From the NCBI GenBank assembly GCA_039714575.1, contig JBDLJE010000003.1, positions 10,401 through 74,400 on the forward strand: a stretch of DNA of 64,000 nucleotides. The letters run 5' to 3'. The position numbers and the translations under genes were made by a program. The notes beneath the pieces are model-generated. The model saw only the letters and a list, made by a program, of their open reading frames with translations, was not told the DNA's origin and made no database searches. The stretch is from Sulfonitrofixus sp039714575 (GTDB taxonomy: Bacteria > Campylobacterota > Campylobacteria > Campylobacterales > Sulfurimonadaceae). Of this stretch, positions 34,446 through 42,820 are shown one piece after another; position 1 is the stretch's first letter, and every line of letters begins with the position of its first letter.

Positions 34446-37400
34446 TTGATCTCATTTGCTATCTCTGATGTTGTCCGTATTGCCGCACAGAGTGATTTTA
34501 ATGAGGGGATGGACTATTACCGCCAATCACGAAGCATTGTTAAATCTTTCGAGACGGTCGCTGAAGGGCACATGGTCGTTACCGCCTTTACCAAAGGCAG
34601 TGCCAACTATGTCCAGTCCATCAGTGTCAGGGTAGACGGTAACAGCGTGAGTCTAAGCGGACGCTGTTCGTGTGAGAGTGCCCAAGACTGTAAACACGTA
34701 GTCTCTGCTGCACTGACCTTTATAGACCAAAACAGCACAGCGCCAAGCAGAACAACAGAGAAAAAAAGTGACGCCCAAAAGTGGCTGGAACGTTTGGAAA
34801 AGTCACTTACGCCCGAAGCCGTTAAAAAATCCATTCTTATCTACCGCATCAGCCCCTCGCCGACCAAAGGCAAGCTGCAGCTGGTCTTCTACCGAGCCCG
34901 TCTGCTCAAAGAGGGCGGTTACGGCAAGCAGAAGCGTATTGAGTTCCATCAACTGCGTTCAAGCTTTATGCAGCGTGACTTTCTGACGGACAGTGACAGA
35001 GACATCCTGGAGCTGTTCGGTGCTTTAGAGTCCAAAGTGGAACGCAATGCACACATAGAGGGTGAACTTGGCGGTCTGCTTTTGGAGAAGATGGTACGAA
35101 GCGGCAACTGTTACTGGCACGGCAACCGCAACCGTGCTCTGCAGTGGGGTGAGACACTCTCAGCATCCTTGCTCTACAAAGAGGAGGGCAAAGGTCAGTT
35201 TCGTCTCTCTTTCGATTTGAACAAGCACTGTGAACCTCTTGTCACAACACCTTTCTCTTATGTCGATACCAAAAACCATGTAGTCGGTCATCTGAGAGTA
35301 GACGGTATTGAACCGCAACAGCTCGGTCTGTTGTTGCAGGCACCGCTTTTGACACAAGAGGAGTTAGAGACATTTTCTATCAAAGCTATTCAGACCCTGC
35401 CTTCATTGCCTCTGCCTGACACCTTGGATGTGAAAGAGTTGAAAGTAGAACCAAAAGCCAAAATAAAACTGTTTGCAGCGGATGCTCAACACCAACTGAA
35501 ACTTGGTTTTCTTTATGACGAATATGAGTTGAACGGCTGCAGTTCTCAGAAGAGTAAAATAGTCAAAGAGGATGATGAGTATCTGAAGATCATTCGTGAT
35601 ATTGGCTTTGAAAAAAGTGCTAAAGAGCAGCTGGAGTCGGCAGGATTTTTGGCTGACGGATCATGCACTTTCAGAGCGGATGGAGACAGTGATAACACCA
35701 TAGATACCTGGCGGCGATTTATACAGGTTCACCTTCCTGTTTTAGAAGAGAACGGCTATGAGGTCGAGGTCGAAAAAAGCTTCCTTTTTCGCTTTGAAAA
35801 GGGCGGTGAGATCACCCTGAATGTTGAGCAGAAAAAGAGCTGGTTTGATGTAGGGATGGAGGTCGATTTTGAAGGTTCCAAACTCAACATCCTGTCTCTT
35901 GTCAGTTCACTGCTGGAACAGAACGTTGACATTGAAAACCTGCCTGAAACGATCTCTATTGAGGTCGAAGAGAACCATTTCATCACATTAGACTCTGTAC
36001 AGTTCAGACCTATACTCAAGACTTTGGTGGCACTCTACAAAGGGGAGCGGGTAGAGCAGCTGCATATTGATCAATATGCAGCGCATCTGCTCCCTAAAGC
36101 AGGGAATTCTGTAAAAATATCTGGAAGTGGACAAAAAGCGATAAAAAGGCTTAGAAAAGAGCTTGAAAGCTTTGAGGGCATCGAAAAACTGGAGCAGGCA
36201 CAAGGTCTGAAAGCAACACTTCGCGGGTACCAGCAAGAGGGGCTGAACTGGCTCGGCTTTTTAGAGCGTTTCGGTTTTGGCGGTATTCTGGCAGATGATA
36301 TGGGGCTGGGAAAGACTTTGCAGTCCCTTGCCTTTTTACAGCGTCTCAAAGAGCAAGAGAAGTTGACTCTTCCAGTGCTGATCGTAGCACCGACTTCACT
36401 GCTTGGAAACTGGAGAAACGAGGCGAAAAAATTCACGCCTGATCTGAGTTTGGAGATCCATCACGGACTCAAACGAAACAAGAAAATACATCTCGGTTTT
36501 CAGAGCGATATTGTCATCACGACCTACGCACTTTTAAGTCGTGATCTTGCTCTTTTTGAGAAGATGAACTTCAGCTATTTTATTCTCGATGAGGCGCAAA
36601 ATATCAAGAACCAAAAATCCAAAGTCCACAGTGCCGCTAAAAAGATAAATGCGCGAAACTCGGTTGCACTGACAGGTACCCCGATGGAGAACCATCTAGG
36701 TGAATTGTGGGCGATCTTCGATGTGGTGATGCCGAACTTTTTAGGGGACTATAAGACTTTTAAGACCTTCTATCAGACACCGATAGAACAAGAACACTCA
36801 CAAGAGCGTCAAGAGAGTCTGCGTGACAAACTGGCGCCGTTTATGCTGCGCCGTACCAAAGAGAAGGTGGCGACAGAACTGCCGCCTAAGACTATTATGA
36901 CCCGTTCAGTCGCTTTCGAGGGCGACCAGGCGAAGCTCTATGAAGGTATCCGCATATCGATGGAGAAGAAGGTGCGCGAGGTCATTGCCGAGAAGGGTCT
37001 GGGTCGAAGCCACATCACGATCCTGGATGCTTTGTTAAAACTGCGTCAGGTCTGCTGTGATCCGCGTCTGGTACCGCTGGCAGAGGCACAGAAGGTCAAA
37101 CACTCTGCCAAGCTTGAGATGTTGCTGGAACTGGTAGAGGAGCTTTTGGAAGAGGGCAGACGTATCCTCATCTTCTCGCAGTTCACCTCCATGCTCTCTA
37201 TCATCGAAGAGCAGCTTATGCAGAGAGAGGTCTCTCTTACCAAATTGACAGGCAGCACCCAAAACCGAGAGAAGGTCATCGACAAGTTCACAAGCGGCGA
37301 AGCCTCGGTATTTCTCATCTCCCTAAAAGCCGGAGGCGTAGGTCTAAACCTCACCCAAGCCGACACCGTCATCCACTACGACCCATGGTGGAACCCTGCC

Positions 37401-37607
37401 GCCGAAGACCAAGCCACCGACAGAGCTTACCGCATAGGACAGGAGAAACCGGTCTTTGTCTACAAACTGATCATCGAAGATTCTGTCGAAGAGAAGATCT
37501 TGGCCTTGCAAGAGCAGAAAAAACAGCTGACATCAGGGCTTTACAGTGATGAAAAAGATGATGTCCCAATATTGAATGCTGAGAGTTTGTTGGAGTTGTT
37601 TAGTTAG
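34446..37607 (+). CDS. SNF2 family helicase with SWIM zinc finger
   Basis: 1053 residues from TTG 34446. The N-terminal SWIM finger is CSCESAQDCKH (Cys74, Cys76, Cys82, His84). The middle region (about 110-590) is a bacterial SNF2-associated domain. The ATPase follows: DDMGLGKT near 617-624, DEAQ near 715, TGTPMENHLGELWAIFD, LSLKAGG-type motif V (LISLKAGGVGLNLTQ) and motif VI DQATDRAYRIGQ. It remodels protein-DNA complexes or aids repair. The final 246 nt recur downstream at 41409-41654. Confidence 0.95.
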   Translation: MISFAISDVVRIAAQSDFNEGMDYYRQSRSIVKSFETVAEGHMVVTAFTKGSANYVQSISVRVDGNSVSLSGRCSCESAQDCKHVVSAALTFIDQNSTAPSRTTEKKSDAQKWLERLEKSLTPEAVKKSILIYRISPSPTKGKLQLVFYRARLLKEGGYGKQKRIEFHQLRSSFMQRDFLTDSDRDILELFGALESKVERNAHIEGELGGLLLEKMVRSGNCYWHGNRNRALQWGETLSASLLYKEEGKGQFRLSFDLNKHCEPLVTTPFSYVDTKNHVVGHLRVDGIEPQQLGLLLQAPLLTQEELETFSIKAIQTLPSLPLPDTLDVKELKVEPKAKIKLFAADAQHQLKLGFLYDEYELNGCSSQKSKIVKEDDEYLKIIRDIGFEKSAKEQLESAGFLADGSCTFRADGDSDNTIDTWRRFIQVHLPVLEENGYEVEVEKSFLFRFEKGGEITLNVEQKKSWFDVGMEVDFEGSKLNILSLVSSLLEQNVDIENLPETISIEVEENHFITLDSVQFRPILKTLVALYKGERVEQLHIDQYAAHLLPKAGNSVKISGSGQKAIKRLRKELESFEGIEKLEQAQGLKATLRGYQQEGLNWLGFLERFGFGGILADDMGLGKTLQSLAFLQRLKEQEKLTLPVLIVAPTSLLGNWRNEAKKFTPDLSLEIHHGLKRNKKIHLGFQSDIVITTYALLSRDLALFEKMNFSYFILDEAQNIKNQKSKVHSAAKKINARNSVALTGTPMENHLGELWAIFDVVMPNFLGDYKTFKTFYQTPIEQEHSQERQESLRDKLAPFMLRRTKEKVATELPPKTIMTRSVAFEGDQAKLYEGIRISMEKKVREVIAEKGLGRSHITILDALLKLRQVCCDPRLVPLAEAQKVKHSAKLEMLLELVEELLEEGRRILIFSQFTSMLSIIEEQLMQREVSLTKLTGSTQNREKVIDKFTSGEASVFLISLKAGGVGLNLTQADTVIHYDPWWNPAAEDQATDRAYRIGQEKPVFVYKLIIEDSVEEKILALQEQKKQLTSGLYSDEKDDVPILNAESLLELFS
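37362..37607 (+). repeat. Left copy of 246-bp direct repeat (helicase 3' end)
   Basis: Last 81 codons plus stop of the SNF2 gene. Matches 41409-41654 without gaps and with about 23 mismatches by eye (roughly 91 percent identity). The two copies bracket a 3.8-kb AT-rich insert. Confidence 0.9.
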
Positions 37608-37696
37608 CTTTAATACTTTTATTCACTATATTAGGTACATTTGAATTCTATATATAATAAAACATGTTAATATATATTTTTTAATAGGAGTTTAAA

Positions 37697-38671
37697 TTGA
37701 AATCAATCTATTTGTTTTTGTTAATACCTTGTGCAATACTTTTTGCTTCAGAGAACTATCCGCAAATTTTTGAACAGCAGGGAACACCATTGTTTGAAGC
37801 GGTTCATAAATTTCAAAAATTAAAGCATATCCCTGTAATGGAAAAAGCTGTTGAACGTTATGTAGCAGAAGCAGGTGAAGCTTTACAATTTGGCAAAATA
37901 GCCGATGCTGCTGTAGAGAAGAAAGAAAAAGTAGCATACTTGAAAGTATTACGCTCTTTACAGAAAAATTACAATAAAACAATAAGCTTAGTAAAGAAAC
38001 ATCTTGTAGATGCAATGAAGCAAAACGATAAGGATATGTTTCTAACACTTGTTGAATCAGATCTTGATTTTGGCAATAGTCATTTGAATGAGAAGATGAT
38101 TGTATTTTATCAGCAACACAGTAAAGTATTACATAGTGAAAGTATGGACAAACGAGTCCTGGATCAAAAAGCTGCTGATACTTCTGCTGCTGAGTTTGCA
38201 GGTGATGGAATGAGTCATGAAGACGAATGTAATATTGGCCCCTTACAACACAATCTAAAAAACATCATTAATAAACCTGCAACTTTTTATGCGATGGTAT
38301 TAGTGTCTGGTAAAGATGATTGGTTACAAATTAATGATCAGTACTATTCTATTATTAAAGATACGCAATACACTATTGCATGTAAATATTACGAAGAGAC
38401 TGGTATCGCCAGAACATATTTGTTCCCTCTAAAAAAACCATTTACTATAGAAGCCTACATTACACGATTAGAAGCGGAAAAATTTGCAGCAATGATTTTT
38501 ATGAGACCTGACATCACAGCTAAATACCGTCAAGCTGCTTCGCTGAAAGATACTGATCTGTATCTCAAAAAGCTTACATATGTTATGCAAAGACACAGTA
38601 AATACATTATAGCAGGTCCTGAGATAAAGCCGTATGTAGAAAGTTCAGATGAACTTTTATCCGGACCATAA
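37697..38671 (+). CDS. Exported protein of unknown function (AT-rich insert)
   Basis: 324 residues from TTG 37697 with AGGAG at 37686-37690. The signal peptide is MKSIYLFLLIPCAILFASEN. The mature part is helical and lysine-rich with two late cysteines (DECNIGP, YTIACKYY). No family recognised. Codon use is clearly more AT-rich than uvrA or the helicase upstream. Together with the next gene it forms an insert between two copies of the helicase 3' end, so it is probably recently acquired. A TATAAT at 37653-37658 may drive it. Confidence 0.7.
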   Translation: MKSIYLFLLIPCAILFASENYPQIFEQQGTPLFEAVHKFQKLKHIPVMEKAVERYVAEAGEALQFGKIADAAVEKKEKVAYLKVLRSLQKNYNKTISLVKKHLVDAMKQNDKDMFLTLVESDLDFGNSHLNEKMIVFYQQHSKVLHSESMDKRVLDQKAADTSAAEFAGDGMSHEDECNIGPLQHNLKNIINKPATFYAMVLVSGKDDWLQINDQYYSIIKDTQYTIACKYYEETGIARTYLFPLKKPFTIEAYITRLEAEKFAAMIFMRPDITAKYRQAASLKDTDLYLKKLTYVMQRHSKYIIAGPEIKPYVESSDELLSGP

Positions 38672-38718
38672 TAATGGAAATATTGTGTAGAAATTTTCAG
38701 TTATTGAAGGCTTAAATA

Positions 38719-41385
38719 ATGAAACATCTGTTTATTCTAATTTTTTTTACTACATCACTTTTTTCTTTTTATCTATCAGACCGCCTGCCAAAAGAGGCTG
38801 TCCAGTTAGTTGATTCATTTGACTGTTTTTCTAAAGATGACAAAACTGTAATGTACACTTATTTACTGGCACTGAAATATCGAATGGAACATGTTAATGA
38901 CAGAGATGCTTTAGTTAAAAGTGATTTAGATTACTGGAGATTATGGCATTTAGTCAGTGATATTGAACATGACTGCTCTCTTTACTATAAATTCAGTTAT
39001 ATATTAGAGGAGACGATCACTTCTTCACCAGAGGATAAAACAACTCTAAAAAAACTACGGCGAGTTGAGGGCCGCATACGTACTGACGGTTCTTCTGAAT
39101 CCTCCGCACGTATGAGTAAATACGATGCAGGTCTACGAAAAAAGCTATTACAGGACCCTCCAAAGTTTAAAGTGTCGGCTAAAAACCAATTACTGAATGA
39201 TTATAATTTGACATCTATCAAACACTATCCAAAATTGAGTATTCCCCAAAATATTTATGACGCTATCAAAAAGCAAAATATTTCAGGTAAGAAAGAAGAT
39301 ATACTTTTTCGTTACGCTTTTTTGAAAGAAGAGATGTTAAGGAACTATGATCAACCAAAGAAGAGACATGAGATAAAGCAGGAGCTATTGTATATTCAAG
39401 AGTGTCAGAAATATCACAAGATCTATCTGAAAGGTGAGTTTTACCATAATTTTAAACGTAAACTTGCCAACAGAAGTTCTCAATATAGTAATTATTATCC
39501 AATTAAAAATGAGTTTTTACCTAAAGAGGTGGAAGCATATTGTGAACACAATATTACTAAAACAGAAGTAACCACTTTCTATCCTAAACAAGAAAAGAAA
39601 ATACCCAAAGTAAAAAAAATCATTAAACTCGAAAACTTAAAAGCATTTTTAGAGCAATACAATGATGATGCAACTAAAAAGAAATATGCTGAACAATATT
39701 TTAATTTGATGAAAGAGCAATTGGAAAAGTCTTCAACACCAACACCCAGCTTAGAATCATTGAAATTAATAAGATTAAAAAACTGTTTAGTTGCAGGAGA
39801 CGATAAAGAAGATTTTAAATTAATTATGTCTCGTGTCAAAGATTTTCGTTTGGAAGGTATAAAAGAAATATTTTATTCAAATATTTTCAATAGCCAAATG
39901 TGGTGGATGACGACAATAAGAATGAAGATAGATCAAGAGGGAGAAAGCGAAGAGTTAAAACATTTTTTTGATTGTAATCAGACATCAGTCACTACTAGAC
40001 CTGCTGCCTTAATACAAACTAAGACATCAAACTCAAAAGACAAATCCCGTTTTTCCGCATCCAACATGAGAAATGCATCTTTCCAAAGAGATGAGATATT
40101 TAAATATTATGCGGGAACATTTGAAAATAAGCCTACTCCTGAAATGAATAATGAAAAGGCGATTAAAGCAGGTTTGCTTTCAAAGAAAATGCTTGACGCT
40201 TATGGGAAAATCAAAGTGCCTTTTGGGGATAAAATAGTTATCAAAGGGATGCCAAAAGGCGGTCTCAGCTTGACATATTATGGTATCCCAAAAGGTAAGT
40301 TGTGCTCTGATTTTATTATGTTTGGTAAAACAGGAAATGAAACTATATTTTATAATAGCAAGGCTTATGATGGGTTGGATTATATACTTCTCAATGGACA
40401 TAAGATCAAAGTCAAGCATTATGTCAGAAAACATGTAGAAAGGCTCTGTTCAAAAGAGGACAATAATATAATTAGTTTTGTCAAAGAACAGACTATAACT
40501 AAAAAAGAGTACAAGGGTAGTAGAAAACTTGATAGTGCTTTTGGAAATGTAAAAAAAATAAATTATGAATATAGTCTGGATGATAAGATAAAAATGTACG
40601 TAAAAAAACTGCCGCGCAAATATAAACATAGTCACAACAAAATACTTTCTCCTAGTGGAAAATATTTAGCAATAGGATATCAGGGTAAAGAGATCTGTAT
40701 TTGGGACGTAATAGAAAACCAATTCGTAAAAATAATAAAAATATCGTACAAAGAATTTGGTGGTCTTGACACGTTTTTATCAGACAATAAAACTATTATG
40801 TTGGTCGGTAAAAAAATACATTTTCTAGATACAGATACAAACAAAATAAGTGGTGAGATAGAGCCTAGATTTACGAAGTCCAAAAAATCATTTAGTAGGC
40901 CGCGCATTACCTCATGGATTGAGTCCCCTGATGGGAGTACACTCTATATTGCTGGCAATAAAAATACAATAGAGCGTTGGAATATAAAGAAAAGTAAGCT
41001 AGGTTCACGCGAGATTAGCTACATAGACCAAATTGAAGATAAGGAAGTAAAAGAAGTAGGGGTACTTGTTTTTGATCCAAGGGATAGAAATATATTAATT
41101 ATAGGTTCTACATTTAATAAAATTAAATTTTTGGATATTAAACATAAAAAGGTAGTTAAGACATTAATTGCAGACAAGCAAATGAGTTGTAAAAATATCA
41201 CGTTGAGTGATGACCATAAATATATTCTTGCTGTTGGATGGGGTGCATTTTTATGGCGCTTAGAAGATGGAGAACAGCTTGATATTATTTCGGGAAATAG
41301 AATATCAAAAGGTGTGTTTTTACCAAATTCATCTAACTTTGCTACTATTGGTGAAGAAGTCAGTGTTTGGGAAATTAAAAAATAG
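38719..41385 (+). CDS. Large exported protein with pilin-like segment and C-terminal WD40-like propeller
   Basis: 888 residues. After a signal-like N terminus (MKHLFILIFFTTSLFSFYLS) comes a long lysine-rich helical region to about 480. Near 494-530 KIKVPFGDKIVIKG and LSLTYYGIPKGKLCSDFI recall the C-terminal part of type IV pilins (PilS-like, with the xxVPxxxC turn). From about 638 to the end, repeats such as SPSGKYLAIGYQGKEICIWD and SPDGSTLYIAGNKNTIERWN form at least five WD40-like blades. The pilin resemblance is only a motif impression. Strongly AT-rich codon use; lies 47 nt after the preceding exported protein. Confidence 0.65.
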   Translation: MKHLFILIFFTTSLFSFYLSDRLPKEAVQLVDSFDCFSKDDKTVMYTYLLALKYRMEHVNDRDALVKSDLDYWRLWHLVSDIEHDCSLYYKFSYILEETITSSPEDKTTLKKLRRVEGRIRTDGSSESSARMSKYDAGLRKKLLQDPPKFKVSAKNQLLNDYNLTSIKHYPKLSIPQNIYDAIKKQNISGKKEDILFRYAFLKEEMLRNYDQPKKRHEIKQELLYIQECQKYHKIYLKGEFYHNFKRKLANRSSQYSNYYPIKNEFLPKEVEAYCEHNITKTEVTTFYPKQEKKIPKVKKIIKLENLKAFLEQYNDDATKKKYAEQYFNLMKEQLEKSSTPTPSLESLKLIRLKNCLVAGDDKEDFKLIMSRVKDFRLEGIKEIFYSNIFNSQMWWMTTIRMKIDQEGESEELKHFFDCNQTSVTTRPAALIQTKTSNSKDKSRFSASNMRNASFQRDEIFKYYAGTFENKPTPEMNNEKAIKAGLLSKKMLDAYGKIKVPFGDKIVIKGMPKGGLSLTYYGIPKGKLCSDFIMFGKTGNETIFYNSKAYDGLDYILLNGHKIKVKHYVRKHVERLCSKEDNNIISFVKEQTITKKEYKGSRKLDSAFGNVKKINYEYSLDDKIKMYVKKLPRKYKHSHNKILSPSGKYLAIGYQGKEICIWDVIENQFVKIIKISYKEFGGLDTFLSDNKTIMLVGKKIHFLDTDTNKISGEIEPRFTKSKKSFSRPRITSWIESPDGSTLYIAGNKNTIERWNIKKSKLGSREISYIDQIEDKEVKEVGVLVFDPRDRNILIIGSTFNKIKFLDIKHKKVVKTLIADKQMSCKNITLSDDHKYILAVGWGAFLWRLEDGEQLDIISGNRISKGVFLPNSSNFATIGEEVSVWEIKK

Positions 41386-41408
41386 ATATATTCGCACGTG
41401 TTAGATCT

Positions 41409-41654
41409 GACACCGTCATCCACTACGACCCATGGTGGAACCCCGCCGCCGAAGACCAAGCCACCGACAGAGCCTACCGCATAGGACAAGACAAACCTGT
41501 CTTTGTCTACAAACTGATCATCGAAGATTCTGTTGAAGAGAAGATACTTGCTTTGCAAGCACAGAAAAAGCAGTTGACTTTAGGGCTTTACAGTGATGAA
41601 AAAGATGATGTCTCAACATTAAATGCTGAGAGTTTGTTGGAACTGTTTAGCTAA
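41409..41654 (+). pseudogene. Duplicated 3' end of the SNF2 helicase gene
   Basis: 82 codons reading DTVIHYDPWWNPAAEDQATD and onward to LLELFS-stop, homologous to the end of the helicase at 37362-37607. Frame is intact with a few amino-acid changes (QEKP to QDKP, LQEQ to LQAQ, TSGL to TLGL, PILN to STLN). There is no helicase 5' part, start codon or ribosome binding site. Most likely the original tail of the resident gene, displaced when the 37.6-41.4 kb insert arrived with its own tail. Confidence 0.9.
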
Positions 41655-41663
41655 ACGCTGACA

Positions 41664-41716
41664 GAACACTTTGTATACTATTGCCTTACTCGCCAAAATA
41701 GTCATACAAAGTGTTC
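41664..41716. terminator. Long hairpin after the displaced helicase tail
   Basis: Arms 41664-41682 (GAACACTTTGTATACTATT) and 41697-41716 pair over about 19 bp with one bulge; the loop is GCCTTACTCGCCAA. It begins 9 nt after the stop of the helicase remnant, so it may be the original terminator of the resident helicase gene. There is no T-tract, so a recombination hairpin is an alternative. The rest of the gene-free stretch 41386-41906 is AT-rich and shows nothing else until the core site at 41895. Confidence 0.5.
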
Positions 41717-41894
41717 AGACATTGGCAATTTCCTTCTAAACTACACATCAATGTAAGAACTATTTTCATACTTTTTTAAAATTTAGGACAATCTTCTTTT
41801 AGCTTGATATATTTTGTTGAATAGTAATTTAAAAAATGTGTTCAACTATTATACTGATTAAGGGTAATGACTATAGAATGTGTACTAATGAATA

Positions 41895-41901
41895 GTTAGG
41901 T
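41895..41901 (+). other. Integron-type core site (GTTRRRY) before a single-gene unit
   Basis: GTTAGGT fits the cassette insertion core GTTRRRY exactly and lies 5 nt before ATG 41907. Its reverse complement ACCTAAC stands directly after the stop of that same gene (42612-42618). This is the relation expected between the two ends of one gene cassette. Confidence 0.5.
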
Positions 41902-41906
41902 AAAGC

Positions 41907-42611
41907 ATGAAAATCAAATATCTTTTCTTTGTACTTGTATTTATAATTGTCACTGGTGTTGGCTACGGCTATTTTTACATAGATAGAATATTTTCAATCT
42001 TCATAGGCACTGAAACACCTCCTTTGGCCAAAAAAGGCTTCAAAGGAAAATTGCTTCCAAGAACGGACGATGAATTTCGCCGTGGCGTTTTTTATTCAAA
42101 ACTTTACCGGGATACCAACGGCTCAATAAACAATGAATACTTTGAAGATTTGTTGGAGCGTAAAAAATGGGATCAAAGGCATAGTCTAAGTAAAAAGAGC
42201 GATGATCAATTAAGGCAAGAAATCATGGATACAATGTTGCAATACAAGGACTATTATAAAATGAATGCAGTTGATGAAATAAACTTCGTTTTTCAGTCAA
42301 ATAATTGTAGGTTCGACACTTATTATCAGAATAATCTTATCGTTAATACCGGTGGAGCAGGTTTAACAGAATATCCAAAAGACTATAAATATGAACGCTA
42401 CACTATAGATATAAATGATCCAAGTCCCTTTAGAATCAAAATGGATGAAAGTACAGCAAATAATTACATCCAAAACGGAGCGTGTGTAGTAGCAACTCAT
42501 TTCAAATTAAATAAGGACTTCAGTACAAATATTACCAAAGCAGTAGTCTTGGATATGGACACAAATGAATCAATATTTGTGTATACACCGCAAGATAATG
42601 AGACAGATTAA
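41907..42611 (+). CDS. Membrane-anchored protein of unknown function, cassette-like gene
   Basis: 234 residues. One N-terminal hydrophobic helix (KYLFFVLVFIIVTGVGYGYF) is followed by a soluble domain with no motif I know (LPRTDDEFRRGVFYSKLYRD, NNCRFDTYYQNNLIVNTGGA). Codon use is AT-rich. The gene fills almost the whole interval between GTTAGGT at 41895 and ACCTAAC at 42612, as integron cassette genes do. No strong ribosome binding site is present, again common in cassettes. Confidence 0.65.
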   Translation: MKIKYLFFVLVFIIVTGVGYGYFYIDRIFSIFIGTETPPLAKKGFKGKLLPRTDDEFRRGVFYSKLYRDTNGSINNEYFEDLLERKKWDQRHSLSKKSDDQLRQEIMDTMLQYKDYYKMNAVDEINFVFQSNNCRFDTYYQNNLIVNTGGAGLTEYPKDYKYERYTIDINDPSPFRIKMDESTANNYIQNGACVVATHFKLNKDFSTNITKAVVLDMDTNESIFVYTPQDNETD

Positions 42612-42682
42612 ACCTAACAACTCAGTCGAGCCAATCAAAAACCCGCGAGCGGCTTTTTGATTGCTCATTTTAGCTGTTTCCC
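42612..42682 (+). other. attC-like recombination site, partly decayed
   Basis: R''-type ACCTAAC (42612-42618, perfect RYYYAAC) directly follows the stop. Then comes AACTCAGTCGAGC and a hairpin whose arms are 42628-42641 and 42654-42666: GAGC(C)AATCAAAAA against TTTTTGATTGCTC with one extrahelical C, the mark of attC folding. The R' end is poor (GTTTCCC at 42676-42682), so the site may be inactive. A simple terminator hairpin is the alternative. Confidence 0.5.
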
Positions 42683-42820
42683 AAGGTCCTCGTTGGTAAC
42701 CCATATATGAGATTATGTAAAGAGTCAGTCTGTGTTTAGTCGATTAAATACTTGTATGCATCCCAAACAAGGACGTTGGGGACGAGAAAAGTCAGGATAA
42801 AAAAGAAGAGCATCCTCTCC

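Noticed and set aside
41664..41716. attC site after the helicase remnant
   Set aside because: The hairpin is strong, but no convincing RYYYAAC or GTTRRRY boxes flank it at the right distance.
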